Below are positions 39,591 through 48,200 of a stretch of DNA of 64,000 bases, in pieces; within the stretch, counting starts at the first letter, position 1; the number at the start of each line of letters is the position of its first letter. This stretch comes from an uncultured Oscillospiraceae bacterium (GTDB taxonomy: Bacteria > Bacillota > Clostridia > Oscillospirales > Oscillospiraceae): contig CAJULD010000001.1 of NCBI GenBank assembly GCA_910587505.1, forward strand, positions 97,855-161,854. The letters are read 5' to 3'. Both the position numbers and the translations under genes were made by a program. The notes beneath the pieces were generated by a model that saw nothing but the letters and a program-made list of their open reading frames with translations, did not search any database and had not been told where the DNA came from.

Positions 39591-42440
39591 TTACCATTCG
39601 CACGTAACCGCGCAGGTGAATTCCGCCGGTCCTCCGGTTCCCTCATAGTGCATGGTGATGACCGCCTGGCCGGGAGCGACGGCGGTGACGGTCCCGGCTG
39701 TATCTACCGTGGCAACGCCGGGGTCGGAGGAGGTACAGGCGACGGAGTAAACGCCGAAGGCATTCACCGGCAGGAACTGAAAGCTCTCTCCCGCGCCGGT
39801 CAGAGTCATTTCGCCGGGGCTGGCGGAGACGCTCACCTCCAGGTCGGCTTCCAGCTGCGCGACGGCCTCCTCCCGCGTGGGGGCGGTATCCCGGTAGGGC
39901 TCCTTGTGGAACATCCACTCCCCGCGGAAGAGATCAAGGGCCTCGTCCCGCTGGGCCTCCGGCAGCTGCTCCAGCACCACACAGGCAAACTGGCTGGGGT
40001 TGACCGTATACAGCCGGTAAATCATGGAGCCGTACCCCTCCGCCGGAGCGCCGTCCAGCCCCTCCGTGGCGGAGAGGATATAGAGGTACTCCGCCTGCGT
40101 CATGGCCGCCCCCTGCTGTTCCATGTACCGGTCGATATTTCCTATGATATCAACCACGGTCCCGGACCCGTCGCCCTCGTCCAACCCGGCCTCCACCGCC
40201 GCCTGGGCCAGCAAGCCCCAGTCCATATAGCTCATCAGCGGCAGCCACTCCCCGGGGTCCGCGCCCTGCCGCACCTGCTCCACGATGGACCGGGCGTTCT
40301 CCCGCGCGGCGTCCTGAGCGGGATCAGGCGCAGAAGGAGATTGCCCATCCGTAAAGGGGAGGGACCAGGCGGGATCCTCCGACAACCGCAAAAATTCTTC
40401 GTAGATCGCATCAATATTCTTGAGCCGCAGGCTCTCTCCGTCCTGAGTATAGAGCCCATGCTGGGAGAGGATAAAAAAGACGTCGCCGTCCTCCGGTGCG
40501 TCCCCCCAGTGGAAGGAGACGGAGATGGGCCATCCGCCCTTCCCCGTAGGGTCATAACTCCCTTCATACGCAAAACTCTGGTACAGCTCCCACAGCCGCG
40601 CCACCTCCGCCGGATCGGTGATATAGGCGTAGTCATGACTGTTGGAGCTGGCCGACTGCCCGATGCTGACGGCCACAGGCACGTCCTGCGGCGAAGCGGG
40701 CGAGGTCCCGGCATCGGCGATGCGCTGAAGGAAGAACACGTACTCCGAGGCGTCCAGACAGACCTGATTAAGGGTGGTGCTGAGCCGGGCCCAGTTCAAG
40801 GGCGCGGCGTCGGTCCAGAACACCCGCACCATGGGCTGGAGCTGAAAATACTCCTGGGCTGTCTCCGGAGAAGTGGGGGTGGACCGGTTCTCCGCCAGCC
40901 ACTCCGGGGCCCGTGCCAGGAACTCCTCCGGCAGGACGCTGCTGTCCGGGGACCAATACCAGCTGTGAGGGCCCGGCTGTTCCAAAATTTCCGCCCGACG
41001 GTCCATGGTTTCCTGTCCGTAAATATCCAGCATCATCTGCTCAAGGCCCGGGCCGGTCTGAGCGGGTTGGTCTGCGTGGAGGCTGCCGCCGTCGGTAAAG
41101 CTGTAGGATTCCGCGGGGGTCTCGCTGCCGGAGCCGTACTGCCGGATCAGCTCCTCCCGGACCGCGTCAAAGTCTCCGCCGTCAGGGTAGTCCAGCCGGA
41201 CGTAATACAGCCCCCACGCGGAGCCCTCGTACCGCTGAAAATAGAAATAGGCCTTTTCCGCCGCGGCGCCGAAGCCGGACACGTTTTCAGCCACCACCCC
41301 CCAGCGGTCGCTGTCGTCATTGAGCTCACCCTGTTCCAGGATCTGCTCCCGGGTGATGCCCAGGGTATCGAGCACCGTCTCCACGCCGTCGTTCCAGTGG
41401 AGGCCGGGGAATTCCATCAGCGGAGAGGGCTCTGCCCCTGCCGGAGCGGCGGCCCTCCCGCCGAAGGCGCAGGAGACCAGAATGCAGGCCGCCAGCGCCA
41501 CGGCGGCGAAGGTGGCTTTCCGCATCCGGGGCCGCCGGATAATCAGAGCCAGGCGCTCCTGCATGGCCCGCTTTCCGGCGGTCATGGTGGTAGCCGTCTG
41601 GAGCAGGGCGGCGGGAGAGGCGCGCCGGGACACCATGCCCAGCAGAGTCTTCCCGTAGTCGATGCTTTCCTCTCCGCCCAGCCGCCGGAGAGCGGCAGCG
41701 TCGCAGGCCAGCTCACAGTCCCGGCGGCTCAGGGCCGCCGCCCACCACACCAGCGGATTGTACCAGTGGATCGTCAGACACACGCCGCGGAGCAGCGACC
41801 ATATATGATCTCCGTGGCGGTAATGGGCGTACTCGTGGGCCAGGATGTGCTCCGGGTGTTCCGCGTCCATGGCCGCCTCATTCAGATAGATGGCGGGCCG
41901 GAACACCCCGAACAGGCAGGGGGATGGAATTCCGTCCGCCTCGTACACCGGCAGCTTCCCGGTCCATGGCGCATCCGGCAGCGTCAGCCGCCTCCGGCTC
42001 CTCCGCAGGCGGATGTAAAACGCCAGATTGGACAGTACCAGCGCCCCGGCCGTGACGGCCATGCCGGTTTTCCAGATCACATCCGGCCAGTCCGTGGCGG
42101 AGACCGTGATTTCCGGCTCCACGATTTCACAGGACACAGTCACGTCATCCGGCGGCCGGGAAGGTCCCAGCGCGCTGACCGGTGGCCCGGCGGGCCGGGA
42201 ATCGGCCGCCGGGGGAGCCGCGGGATCAGGAAGCGTCTCCTGGATAGACGCCCGCAGCTCCTCCGCCGCGCCCACCACCGTCACCGGCGCGGTGAAGAGG
42301 GTCCCCGGGATCAGCAGCCGCGCCGCCACCAGCAGCCACAGGGCGTACTGCACACCGGGATGGATCCGTCCCCGCAGCCCCCGCCGCAGGATAACCAGCA
42401 GCAGGATCAGTACGGAGGACGTCAGAATGATCTCCGTCAT
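39591..42440 (-). CDS. BlaR1/MecR1-like M56 membrane metallopeptidase with large extracytoplasmic region and Big2 domain
   Basis: A 949-residue membrane sensor-protease. The N-terminal part has BlaR1-type transmembrane segments (about residues 3-20, 30-50, 125-145) and the cytosolic M56 peptidase with HILAHEYAHYRHGDHIW and the Glu region in CELACDAAAL. After a fourth membrane segment (near residue 310, AAVALAACILVSCAFGG) about 630 residues lie outside. They contain no penicillin-binding SxxK/SxN sensor motif that I can see. The last about 80 residues resemble a Big2 Ig-like fold (SSDPGVATVDTAGTVTAVAP). The signal sensed is therefore unknown. Its start overlaps the blaI-like stop by ATGA. Confidence 0.88.
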   Translation of the reverse strand: MTEIILTSSVLILLLVILRRGLRGRIHPGVQYALWLLVAARLLIPGTLFTAPVTVVGAAEELRASIQETLPDPAAPPAADSRPAGPPVSALGPSRPPDDVTVSCEIVEPEITVSATDWPDVIWKTGMAVTAGALVLSNLAFYIRLRRSRRRLTLPDAPWTGKLPVYEADGIPSPCLFGVFRPAIYLNEAAMDAEHPEHILAHEYAHYRHGDHIWSLLRGVCLTIHWYNPLVWWAAALSRRDCELACDAAALRRLGGEESIDYGKTLLGMVSRRASPAALLQTATTMTAGKRAMQERLALIIRRPRMRKATFAAVALAACILVSCAFGGRAAAPAGAEPSPLMEFPGLHWNDGVETVLDTLGITREQILEQGELNDDSDRWGVVAENVSGFGAAAEKAYFYFQRYEGSAWGLYYVRLDYPDGGDFDAVREELIRQYGSGSETPAESYSFTDGGSLHADQPAQTGPGLEQMMLDIYGQETMDRRAEILEQPGPHSWYWSPDSSVLPEEFLARAPEWLAENRSTPTSPETAQEYFQLQPMVRVFWTDAAPLNWARLSTTLNQVCLDASEYVFFLQRIADAGTSPASPQDVPVAVSIGQSASSNSHDYAYITDPAEVARLWELYQSFAYEGSYDPTGKGGWPISVSFHWGDAPEDGDVFFILSQHGLYTQDGESLRLKNIDAIYEEFLRLSEDPAWSLPFTDGQSPSAPDPAQDAARENARSIVEQVRQGADPGEWLPLMSYMDWGLLAQAAVEAGLDEGDGSGTVVDIIGNIDRYMEQQGAAMTQAEYLYILSATEGLDGAPAEGYGSMIYRLYTVNPSQFACVVLEQLPEAQRDEALDLFRGEWMFHKEPYRDTAPTREEAVAQLEADLEVSVSASPGEMTLTGAGESFQFLPVNAFGVYSVACTSSDPGVATVDTAGTVTAVAPGQAVITMHYEGTGGPAEFTCAVTCEW

Positions 42441-42814
42441 TTCCGCTCCCTCCTCGCCTTTTCCAGCACCGCGGACAATTCCTCGATGTCCTCATCCGTC
42501 AGCCCCCGGCCGTCGGCCAGGGTGTTGACCATCATCCCCACGCTGCCCCGGTAGATCCGGCGCAGCAGGGACTCCGTCTCCTCCAGCGCCGCCTGTTCCC
42601 GGGGAACGGCGGGGGCGTACAGCCGGGCCCGGCCGCCCTCCGTGTAGGTCACCGCCCCCTTGGCCTCCAGGCGGTTCACCATTGTGACGACGGTGGACTT
42701 GCTCCAGCCGGTGTCGGGGCTCAGCTCCCGCACCAGCTCCGTCAGCGTCCGGGGATACTTCTCCCACAGGCGCTCCATGATCCGCCATTCTCCGGCGGAG
42801 AGGGAGATTTTCAT
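42437..42814 (-). CDS. blaI: BlaI/MecI/CopY-family transcriptional repressor
   Basis: A 125-residue winged-helix repressor. The family HTH spans residues 5-70 (LSAGEWRIMERLWEKYPRTL, WSKSTVVTMVNRLEAKGAV), followed by the dimerisation region where BlaR-type peptidases cut. The ATG at 42814 follows GAAAGGAGCG. Two operator-like dyads flank its promoter, consistent with autoregulation of the blaI-M56 operon and release by M56 cleavage. Confidence 0.94.
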   Translation of the reverse strand: MKISLSAGEWRIMERLWEKYPRTLTELVRELSPDTGWSKSTVVTMVNRLEAKGAVTYTEGGRARLYAPAVPREQAALEETESLLRRIYRGSVGMMVNTLADGRGLTDEDIEELSAVLEKARRERK

Positions 42815-42867
42815 AGGGATCGCTCCTTTCAGGCCGGCCCGCAGCACGCGGGCCGGTCTCGGCCATG

Positions 42868-42916
42868 GTTTACAGATGTCGTATAAATAGTATCACAACA
42901 GTTTACATTTGTCAAC
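42868..42916 (-). promoter_or_regulatory. Autoregulated promoter with two BlaI-type operators
   Basis: Minus strand: TTGACA (42910-42915), 17-nt spacer, TACTAT (42887-42892). Dyad 1, GTTGACAAATGTAAAC (42901-42916), covers the -35. Dyad 2, TACGACATCTGTAAAC (42868-42883), lies just past the start site. Both fit the TACA-NN-TGTA-type BlaI/MecI/CopY operator. Confidence 0.85.
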
Positions 42917-43015
42917 TGGTTTCTTCTGGAACTGCACGCCCTGGACACCTGCCGGAGTCGGAAGCCCCGCAGGTGGGGGAAAGAAAAATCGCCCGGCCGC
43001 CAGGCAATAATTTAT

Positions 43016-43068
43016 AAGGTACCTTGACATCTTTCCGGCTCTGTGGTACTATAATAATAAGGTACCTA
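43016..43068 (+). promoter_or_regulatory. Promoter and paired palindromic operators of the MarR-KamA unit
   Basis: TTGACA (43024-43029), 17-nt spacer, TACTAT (43047-43052). The palindrome AAGGTACCTT (43016-43025) touches the -35, and a near copy AAGGTACCTA (43059-43068) lies at the start-site side. Both are preceded by TATAA/AATAA, giving TAAGGTACCT direct/inverted pairs 43 bp apart centre to centre. Confidence 0.8.
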
Positions 43069-43093
43069 ATCAACCTTGCGGGAGGGACGGATT

Positions 43094-43570
43094 ATGGAGG
43101 GACTCGACTGCGCCGCCGCGCCAGGCGGCAGCCAGGACGCTTACAGCGGGGACCTGGCGGGCAGGCTGGAGCGGTGCGGACGGTTTCTGACCTGCTGGCT
43201 GGGAAAGCGCCGGGGGCAGGAAAAAATTCTCCGGATTTTACAGGAGCAGGGCGGCGTCAGTCAGAAGCAGCTCCAGGAGCGGCTGGGCATCCAGCCCGGC
43301 TCCATGAGCGAAATCGCCGCCAAGCTGGAGGCCAGGGGCCTGATTGAGAGAGGACGGGACGAAGCGGACCGGCGGAAGATCATGCTCTCCATCACCGGGC
43401 CGGGCCGGGAGTGGCTGGCCCGGCAGGATGAGGAGCATATCCGGCAGCGCCGGGCGGAGTGGTTTTCCGCGCTGACGGAGGAGGAACGGGCCGTGCTGGG
43501 GGCTACGCTGGATAAGCTGGCCGCGGACTGGGCGCGGCGCTATGAGGAGGAGCGGCGGGACCGCCGGTAA
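43094..43570 (+). CDS. MarR-family transcriptional regulator
   Basis: A 158-residue MarR-type winged helix. The HTH is in GQEKILRILQEQGGVSQKQL and GSMSEIAAKLEARGLIERG, with the wing DEADRRKIMLSITGPGREW. The C-terminal helix ends with charged residues. The ATG at 43094 follows GCGGGAGGGACGG. The palindromes in its promoter suggest autorepression. The radical SAM gene follows after 45 bp on the same transcript, so it is the likely regulated partner. Confidence 0.92.
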   Translation: MEGLDCAAAPGGSQDAYSGDLAGRLERCGRFLTCWLGKRRGQEKILRILQEQGGVSQKQLQERLGIQPGSMSEIAAKLEARGLIERGRDEADRRKIMLSITGPGREWLARQDEEHIRQRRAEWFSALTEEERAVLGATLDKLAADWARRYEEERRDRR

Positions 43571-43615
43571 GACGGGCAACGCTCCCCGGACAGATGAAGA
43601 AAGGTGGTGCAGCGT

Positions 43616-44725
43616 ATGAGCTGGCAGGAGGAACTGAAGAAGGGCGTGCGCACGGCGGAAGAGCTGGCGGCGCTTCTGGGGTGGTCCGGGGAGGAGACGG
43701 CCCGGCGCGCGGCGGTGGCGGAGCGGTATCCCATGATGATTACGCCCTACTATCTGTCGCTGGTGGACCCGAAGGACCCGGCAGACCCCATCGGGCGGAT
43801 GTGCATCCCCTCGCCGGACGAGTTTGACCCCGGCGGGTCCTTTGACACCAGCGGCGAGGCCTCCAACACCAAAATGGAGGGCCTCCAGCACAAGTACGCC
43901 CAGACGGTGCTGCTGCTGAGCAGCAATCAGTGCGCCATGTACTGCCGTCACTGCTTCCGCAAACGGATGGTGGGGCTGACGGAGGATGAGCTGAACCGCC
44001 GGGTGGACGAAGCGGCGGCGTATGTGCGGGAGCATGAGAGCGTGACCAACATTCTCATCACCGGCGGCGACGCCTTCATGAACCCCAACGGGATCATCGA
44101 ACGCTACCTGCGGGAGCTGACCGCCATCCGGCGTCTGGACTTCATCCGCTTCGGCTCCCGTGTGCCGGTGACGCTGCCGGAGCGGATCTACGGGGATCAG
44201 GAATTCCTGGACCTGTTCGCCCACTACGCCCAGAAAAAAGCCTTGTACCTGGTGACGCAGTTCAACCATCCCAGAGAGCTGACCGCGGAGGCGGTGAAGG
44301 CGGTCCGGGCCATGATCGAGCGGGGCGTCCAGGTGCGCAACCAGACGGTGCTGCTGCGGGGAGTCAACGACAGCGGCAGGGTGCTGGGCGAGCTGCTGTC
44401 GGGACTGACCAGGGTGGGCGTTGCGCCCTACTACATATTCCAGTGCCGTCCGGTGACGGGAGTGAAGGAGCGGTTCCAGGTGCCCATCGCGGAGGGACTG
44501 CGTATCGTAGACGCGGCCAAGGCCCGGCAGAACGGCTTTGGAAAAGCCATCCGCTATGCCATGAGCCACCCCAGAGGAAAGATCGAAATCGTGGGAAGCC
44601 TGCCCTCGGGAGAGACCATTTTCAAGTTCCACCAGAGCCGGGACGACGCCGACAGCGCCAGAATCTTTCTCCGCACGCTCTCCCCTGGCGACACCTGGCT
44701 GGACGAGGATCTGAGCGGAATATAA
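43616..44725 (+). CDS. KamA-family radical SAM aminomutase-like protein
   Basis: A 369-residue PLP/radical SAM protein of the lysine 2,3-aminomutase family. The cluster motif is CAMYCRHC (Cys106, Cys110, Cys113). NILITGGDAFMNP and LYLVTQFNHPREL are typical, and the C-terminal third has KFHQSRDDADSARIFLRTLS. It is shorter than LAM proper (about 416 residues) and lacks an obvious LAM C-terminal substrate domain. It could act on lysine, glutamate or another amino acid. The ATG at 43616 follows GAAAGGTGG. It is under the MarR-type promoter. Confidence 0.9.
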   Translation: MSWQEELKKGVRTAEELAALLGWSGEETARRAAVAERYPMMITPYYLSLVDPKDPADPIGRMCIPSPDEFDPGGSFDTSGEASNTKMEGLQHKYAQTVLLLSSNQCAMYCRHCFRKRMVGLTEDELNRRVDEAAAYVREHESVTNILITGGDAFMNPNGIIERYLRELTAIRRLDFIRFGSRVPVTLPERIYGDQEFLDLFAHYAQKKALYLVTQFNHPRELTAEAVKAVRAMIERGVQVRNQTVLLRGVNDSGRVLGELLSGLTRVGVAPYYIFQCRPVTGVKERFQVPIAEGLRIVDAAKARQNGFGKAIRYAMSHPRGKIEIVGSLPSGETIFKFHQSRDDADSARIFLRTLSPGDTWLDEDLSGI

Positions 44726-44748
44726 GAAGCTGAACCAACGGGCGGGAC
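44725..44748. repeat. Repeat family C, left arm only
   Basis: AGAAGCTGAACCAACGGGCG directly overlaps the TAA stop of the KamA-like gene. A family B-like segment (AAAGTTTTTCTTCAGATTC ... GAGAAGAATGTACGC) follows at 44863-44910. Confidence 0.6.
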
Positions 44749-44922
44749 CTGTCCATTTTGGGCAGCCCGTGCTGCCCCAGGCCGGCTGGCGATGATCCAC
44801 ACATATTCGTAAAGCAGCAGGGACGCGTATTCCGGCAGAGAATACGCGTCCCCATTTTAAAGTTTTTCTTCAGATTCTTTTCTTTGTTCACAGAGAGAAG
44901 AATGTACGCAACCACGCGCGCC

Positions 44923-47900
44923 TCACCGCAGCAGCTGTCCCACGTCCTCCCCGCTGCGGCCGCTGTGGGTGTGCATGGCCTGGGACGATTGCCGGAGGAT
45001 GAAGCGCCGCGTATCCTCCAGCAGGAGGTCCGCCGCGCCGGAGTCCCGCACCGGGCCCCCCCGCCGGGTGCGCCCGCTCCGCTCCAGACGGACATACAGC
45101 GCGCGGTAGGCCGTCTGAATCTGAGAAACCCAGCGGCGGTCCGCCTCCAGCGTGGCCTCTGCGGCCCGGGCCCCCTCCCGCGTCAGCACATGGACCGCGT
45201 CCAGACGCAGCGCGCCGGAGGAGAGGCGGAACTGGGGCAGCGTCACGGCCGCCTCATCCCCCATCCGGAGAGAAATGCCCCGGTTGGTCCACAGTTTGGC
45301 CCCGCCCACGTTCGCGCCGTCGGAGACCTGAACCTTCCCGCAGCTTCCGAAGAGGCAGGCCCCGATGTCCGCGCCGGGGTTGCCGCCCTGGGCCTTGACA
45401 ATCCGGGCGGCGCCGGTAATGAGAATATCGCCGCTGGTTCCCTGAACGCCGGCTCCGATGGCGGCGGCATGCCAGACCGCCACAGCGGTAACGGCGCCGC
45501 CCCGGATGGTAATGTCCCCCACCGGCGCGCCCAGCGCGCCGCCGATGCCTGCGCCGCCGCCGGAACCTCCTGTCGCGGTAATCACGCCTCCCGTGACCGT
45601 CACCGGCCCCATGAAGCCGTGCTTCCCTGCGCCGATGCCCGCGCCGCCGCCGTTCCCGGACGCGGTGATGACCCCGCCCTGAATCCGGATGCCGCTGGTC
45701 TGATCCCGGCTGCCGCCGCCGTCCCGGCCAATGCCCGCGCCGCCGGAGCCGCCTGTGGCGAACAGCATCCCCGTGGGGCCAGGGCCCCGGGGGGCGTCGA
45801 TTCGCAGCTGCGCGCCGTCTCCCAGAGAGATCCCCGCGCAGCCCGCGCCGCTTTCAAAAATGTTGCGCGTCCCCCCCTGCAAAAGCAGGGTCACATCGTT
45901 CTCCCGGCCCAGATGGAACGCCCGGCCGGAGGACACCCGGCAGATCACGCCCCCCAGCGTCAGCTCCATCGTACCGATGCCGTCCGAAAGCGCGATCCTG
46001 CCGCTGAAGGGGATCTGGTTGCCGTCCGTCCCGGAACCGCCGGAAATCGCCGTCACCTGATTGGAGAGAATCCGGAGGGTCTGGGTCTCCTCCTCATACA
46101 CCCAGTCCCGCTCCGCCGTCCCGCCGGTGACGGTAAAAGGATTGGGGAACATGGACGACTCCTGGAACGCTCCCGCCTGCCGGTTCCAGAGCAGATAGGC
46201 GTACCGGGTCCGGGGCCTACCGAAGGCGTCTCTGCCGTGGACCGCCAGCCCATGGGCCGGGTACCCGTGAGAGGAGGGATCCCCCTTCTCCAGCCACAGC
46301 CGCGCCAGCGCCGGCAGGTTGCCGCTCTGCAGCGCCATTTTTACGTGGCGGCCGTCCAGCGTCATGGAGGTGACGGCACTGAAGCCGGGAAGCAGCGTCT
46401 TCCATACGATGTCAAAGGGCTCCAGCGCCTTCCCATCGGGGGTGCGCACGCTGGCCGCCCGCGCCGCCAGCAGCACGGGGCCGTCCATCACCACGGGAAC
46501 CGTCAGGACGCCGTCCTTTTCCTCCAGCGCCACCGCGCCGCCGGTCAGCCGCAGCACGCCGCCGCCCTCCCCATGGACTGCGCCGGCGCGCAGCAGGCCT
46601 CTGCCGTCAAGGGTCAGGACCACGCCCTCCCGCAGCTGCACCGCCTCCACCGTATTTTCTCCCACGCTGTACACGCGGACCTCACCGCCGGCGGCGGTCA
46701 GGCCGGACACGCGGACGTCCTGTAACGTCACCGTCCCGGAACCGGCCAGCAGGAGCGGCTGCTCCCCCCGCCCCGTTCCCCGGATCACCACATCCGCCGG
46801 GCCGCGGACCGTCAGTACGCCCTCCTCCACAGATACGCCGGAGAGGTCCCGCCCCACGACCTGCACGTTCTCCAGCGCCAGCGCCGTCCCGCCGGGAGCA
46901 GGGGCGCCGGCGCTCTCCGACGGCGCCCCTGCGGAGAGCGGTTCCGGAGCCGGAAGGGAAAGGCCGCCCTGCTCCGCCGCCGCCCCGGGGAGGGCGGCGA
47001 GCAGCTCCAGCAGCATTTCTTCCATTCCCCCCACCGTCAGAAGGCCCGGCAGCGCATCCGGCATACCGTCGGAAAGCAGCAGCCCCGTGAGAAACACCTG
47101 AAGCCCCGGCGCGATACCGTCCGCAAACTGACTCTGAAAATCCTCCATGCCGGAAAACACTCCGCCGGTCAGCCGCTCCACCGCCTCGTCCGGCGAAGCG
47201 CCGCTCATTACCTGCTCCAGCAGCTGCCGCAGCCCCTCCATCGCCTCGTCCGGATCGACGGGACCGGTGGGCGGGCCGCCGGAGATCACCGCTCCCAGAT
47301 ACAGGGCGGCCAGATAGCCCGCGGCGGCGTTGTCCGACAGGGAGCTGCCGGAAACAGCGGCCAGGATCTCCAGCCCGCCGGCGGTCTTATCCAGGCCCAG
47401 CGCGGCCAGCAGCCGCTCCGGGGAAACATCCTTCAGAAGCAGGCCGTTGCGCAGCCAGTCCGGCAGAGCGCGGAGGATCTCCTGCCCGCCGGAGGACTCC
47501 TCCGTAATGGCCCGCAGCAGCGCCTCCATCTCCTCCTCGCTGCCAATGCCGCCGTCCAGAAACAGCGGCGAGCCGCCGGAGGACGCGCCGCTTACGATCC
47601 GGTCGATCTCCCCCTCCAGCCACTTCAGCTCTTTCTGAAGGGCCTCCCGGTCCGGCGAGCCGTCTCCCGCGGCCTTCCGCACCAGTTCCCCCATGCGCTC
47701 CAGGTGGCCCTGCACCTCGTCCAGCACGGCCTCCCCCCGCTGGAGCGTCCGGCGGCTCTCCCGGAGATGGGCCTCCCCCTGTCCGCTGATCCGCTGGCGC
47801 AGCGTATCGGAAACGGCAAGCCCCGTGGTCCCCGCCGTCTTCCGGCTCCGGCTGCTGCCGGAGGTCTTCCCTGCTTTGCTCACGTCCGTCCGGGGCGGCA

Positions 47901-47940
47901 CGGCGAAGCCCCTGTTCCTGCGAATGGTCAGTTCGCCCAT
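44923..47940 (-). CDS. Giant flagellin-like protein with central beta-helical insert
   Basis: A 1005-residue protein. Residues about 45-135 match the flagellin D1 N-terminal helix pattern (LAVSDTLRQRISG, VLDEVQGHLERMGELVRKAA, EALQKELKWLEGEIDRI, SPLFLDG). The last about 70 residues match the flagellin C-terminal helix (RWVSQIQTAYRALYVRLERS, VRDSGAADLLLEDTRRFILR, ending GQLLR). In between are about 790 residues rich in Gly: an Ala/Glu region, then repeats such as GGAGIGGALGAPVGDITIRG that suggest a right-handed beta-helix. The usual D0 N-terminus (MRINHN-like) is replaced by a basic, Ser-rich segment. A sigma-28-like -10 lies upstream. The start at 47940 follows AGGGAGGCG. I consider it a divergent flagellin or surface filament/adhesin. 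Confidence 0.8.
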   Translation of the reverse strand: MGELTIRRNRGFAVPPRTDVSKAGKTSGSSRSRKTAGTTGLAVSDTLRQRISGQGEAHLRESRRTLQRGEAVLDEVQGHLERMGELVRKAAGDGSPDREALQKELKWLEGEIDRIVSGASSGGSPLFLDGGIGSEEEMEALLRAITEESSGGQEILRALPDWLRNGLLLKDVSPERLLAALGLDKTAGGLEILAAVSGSSLSDNAAAGYLAALYLGAVISGGPPTGPVDPDEAMEGLRQLLEQVMSGASPDEAVERLTGGVFSGMEDFQSQFADGIAPGLQVFLTGLLLSDGMPDALPGLLTVGGMEEMLLELLAALPGAAAEQGGLSLPAPEPLSAGAPSESAGAPAPGGTALALENVQVVGRDLSGVSVEEGVLTVRGPADVVIRGTGRGEQPLLLAGSGTVTLQDVRVSGLTAAGGEVRVYSVGENTVEAVQLREGVVLTLDGRGLLRAGAVHGEGGGVLRLTGGAVALEEKDGVLTVPVVMDGPVLLAARAASVRTPDGKALEPFDIVWKTLLPGFSAVTSMTLDGRHVKMALQSGNLPALARLWLEKGDPSSHGYPAHGLAVHGRDAFGRPRTRYAYLLWNRQAGAFQESSMFPNPFTVTGGTAERDWVYEEETQTLRILSNQVTAISGGSGTDGNQIPFSGRIALSDGIGTMELTLGGVICRVSSGRAFHLGRENDVTLLLQGGTRNIFESGAGCAGISLGDGAQLRIDAPRGPGPTGMLFATGGSGGAGIGRDGGGSRDQTSGIRIQGGVITASGNGGGAGIGAGKHGFMGPVTVTGGVITATGGSGGGAGIGGALGAPVGDITIRGGAVTAVAVWHAAAIGAGVQGTSGDILITGAARIVKAQGGNPGADIGACLFGSCGKVQVSDGANVGGAKLWTNRGISLRMGDEAAVTLPQFRLSSGALRLDAVHVLTREGARAAEATLEADRRWVSQIQTAYRALYVRLERSGRTRRGGPVRDSGAADLLLEDTRRFILRQSSQAMHTHSGRSGEDVGQLLR

Positions 47941-47975
47941 TCCCAACGCCTCCCTCTTCTTTCTGTTATTATTAT

Positions 47976-48001
47976 TTATCGGCAGACAGGGGGGAAATAT
48001 A
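47976..48001 (-). promoter_or_regulatory. Sigma-28 (SigD/FliA)-like promoter of the flagellin-like gene
   Basis: Minus strand: GCCGATAA (47976-47983), the canonical sigma-28 -10 octamer, with TATA (47998-48001) 14 nt upstream as a poor -35. No sigma-A promoter with good spacing is seen. The -35 touches a repeat C unit. Confidence 0.6.
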
Positions 48002-48046
48002 AGAAGCTGTACCGGCAGGCGAAGTGCGCGAACCGGTACAGCCTTC
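48002..48046. repeat. Repeat family C, deletion derivative
   Basis: AGAAGCTGTACCGGCAGGCG, GAAGTGCGCGAACCGGTACAGCCTTC. The arms CTGTACCGG and CCGGTACAG form a hairpin. Confidence 0.7.
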
Positions 48047-48120
48047 AGAAACAGGAAATCTGCGGGACGTTATGACAGCATCAGAATACCGCAGCGCCCC
48101 CGGTGAGCAATACATATGCA

Positions 48121-48161
48121 CGGAAACCGCCACGGACTGTCATTGTCCTTGGCGGTTTCCG
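48121..48161 (-). terminator. Hairpin downstream of secG
   Basis: CGGAAACCGCC pairs with GGCGGTTTCCG, with an inner GGAC/GTCC stem. No U tract follows on the minus strand, so termination is uncertain. Confidence 0.4.
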
Positions 48162-48200
48162 CGCGGCTGTTCACTTGTGGGGGCCGCTCTTTCGGGGAAA

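Noticed and set aside
39519..42554. A 1011-codon open frame on the plus strand
   Set aside because: Antisense shadow of the M56 peptidase gene, with compositionally odd product and no ribosome site.
45400..45800. CRISPR-like or tandem DNA repeat in the Gly-rich part of the flagellin-like gene
   Set aside because: The repetition is at protein level (GGAGIGG-type motifs) with variable DNA and in frame; no spacer-repeat regularity.
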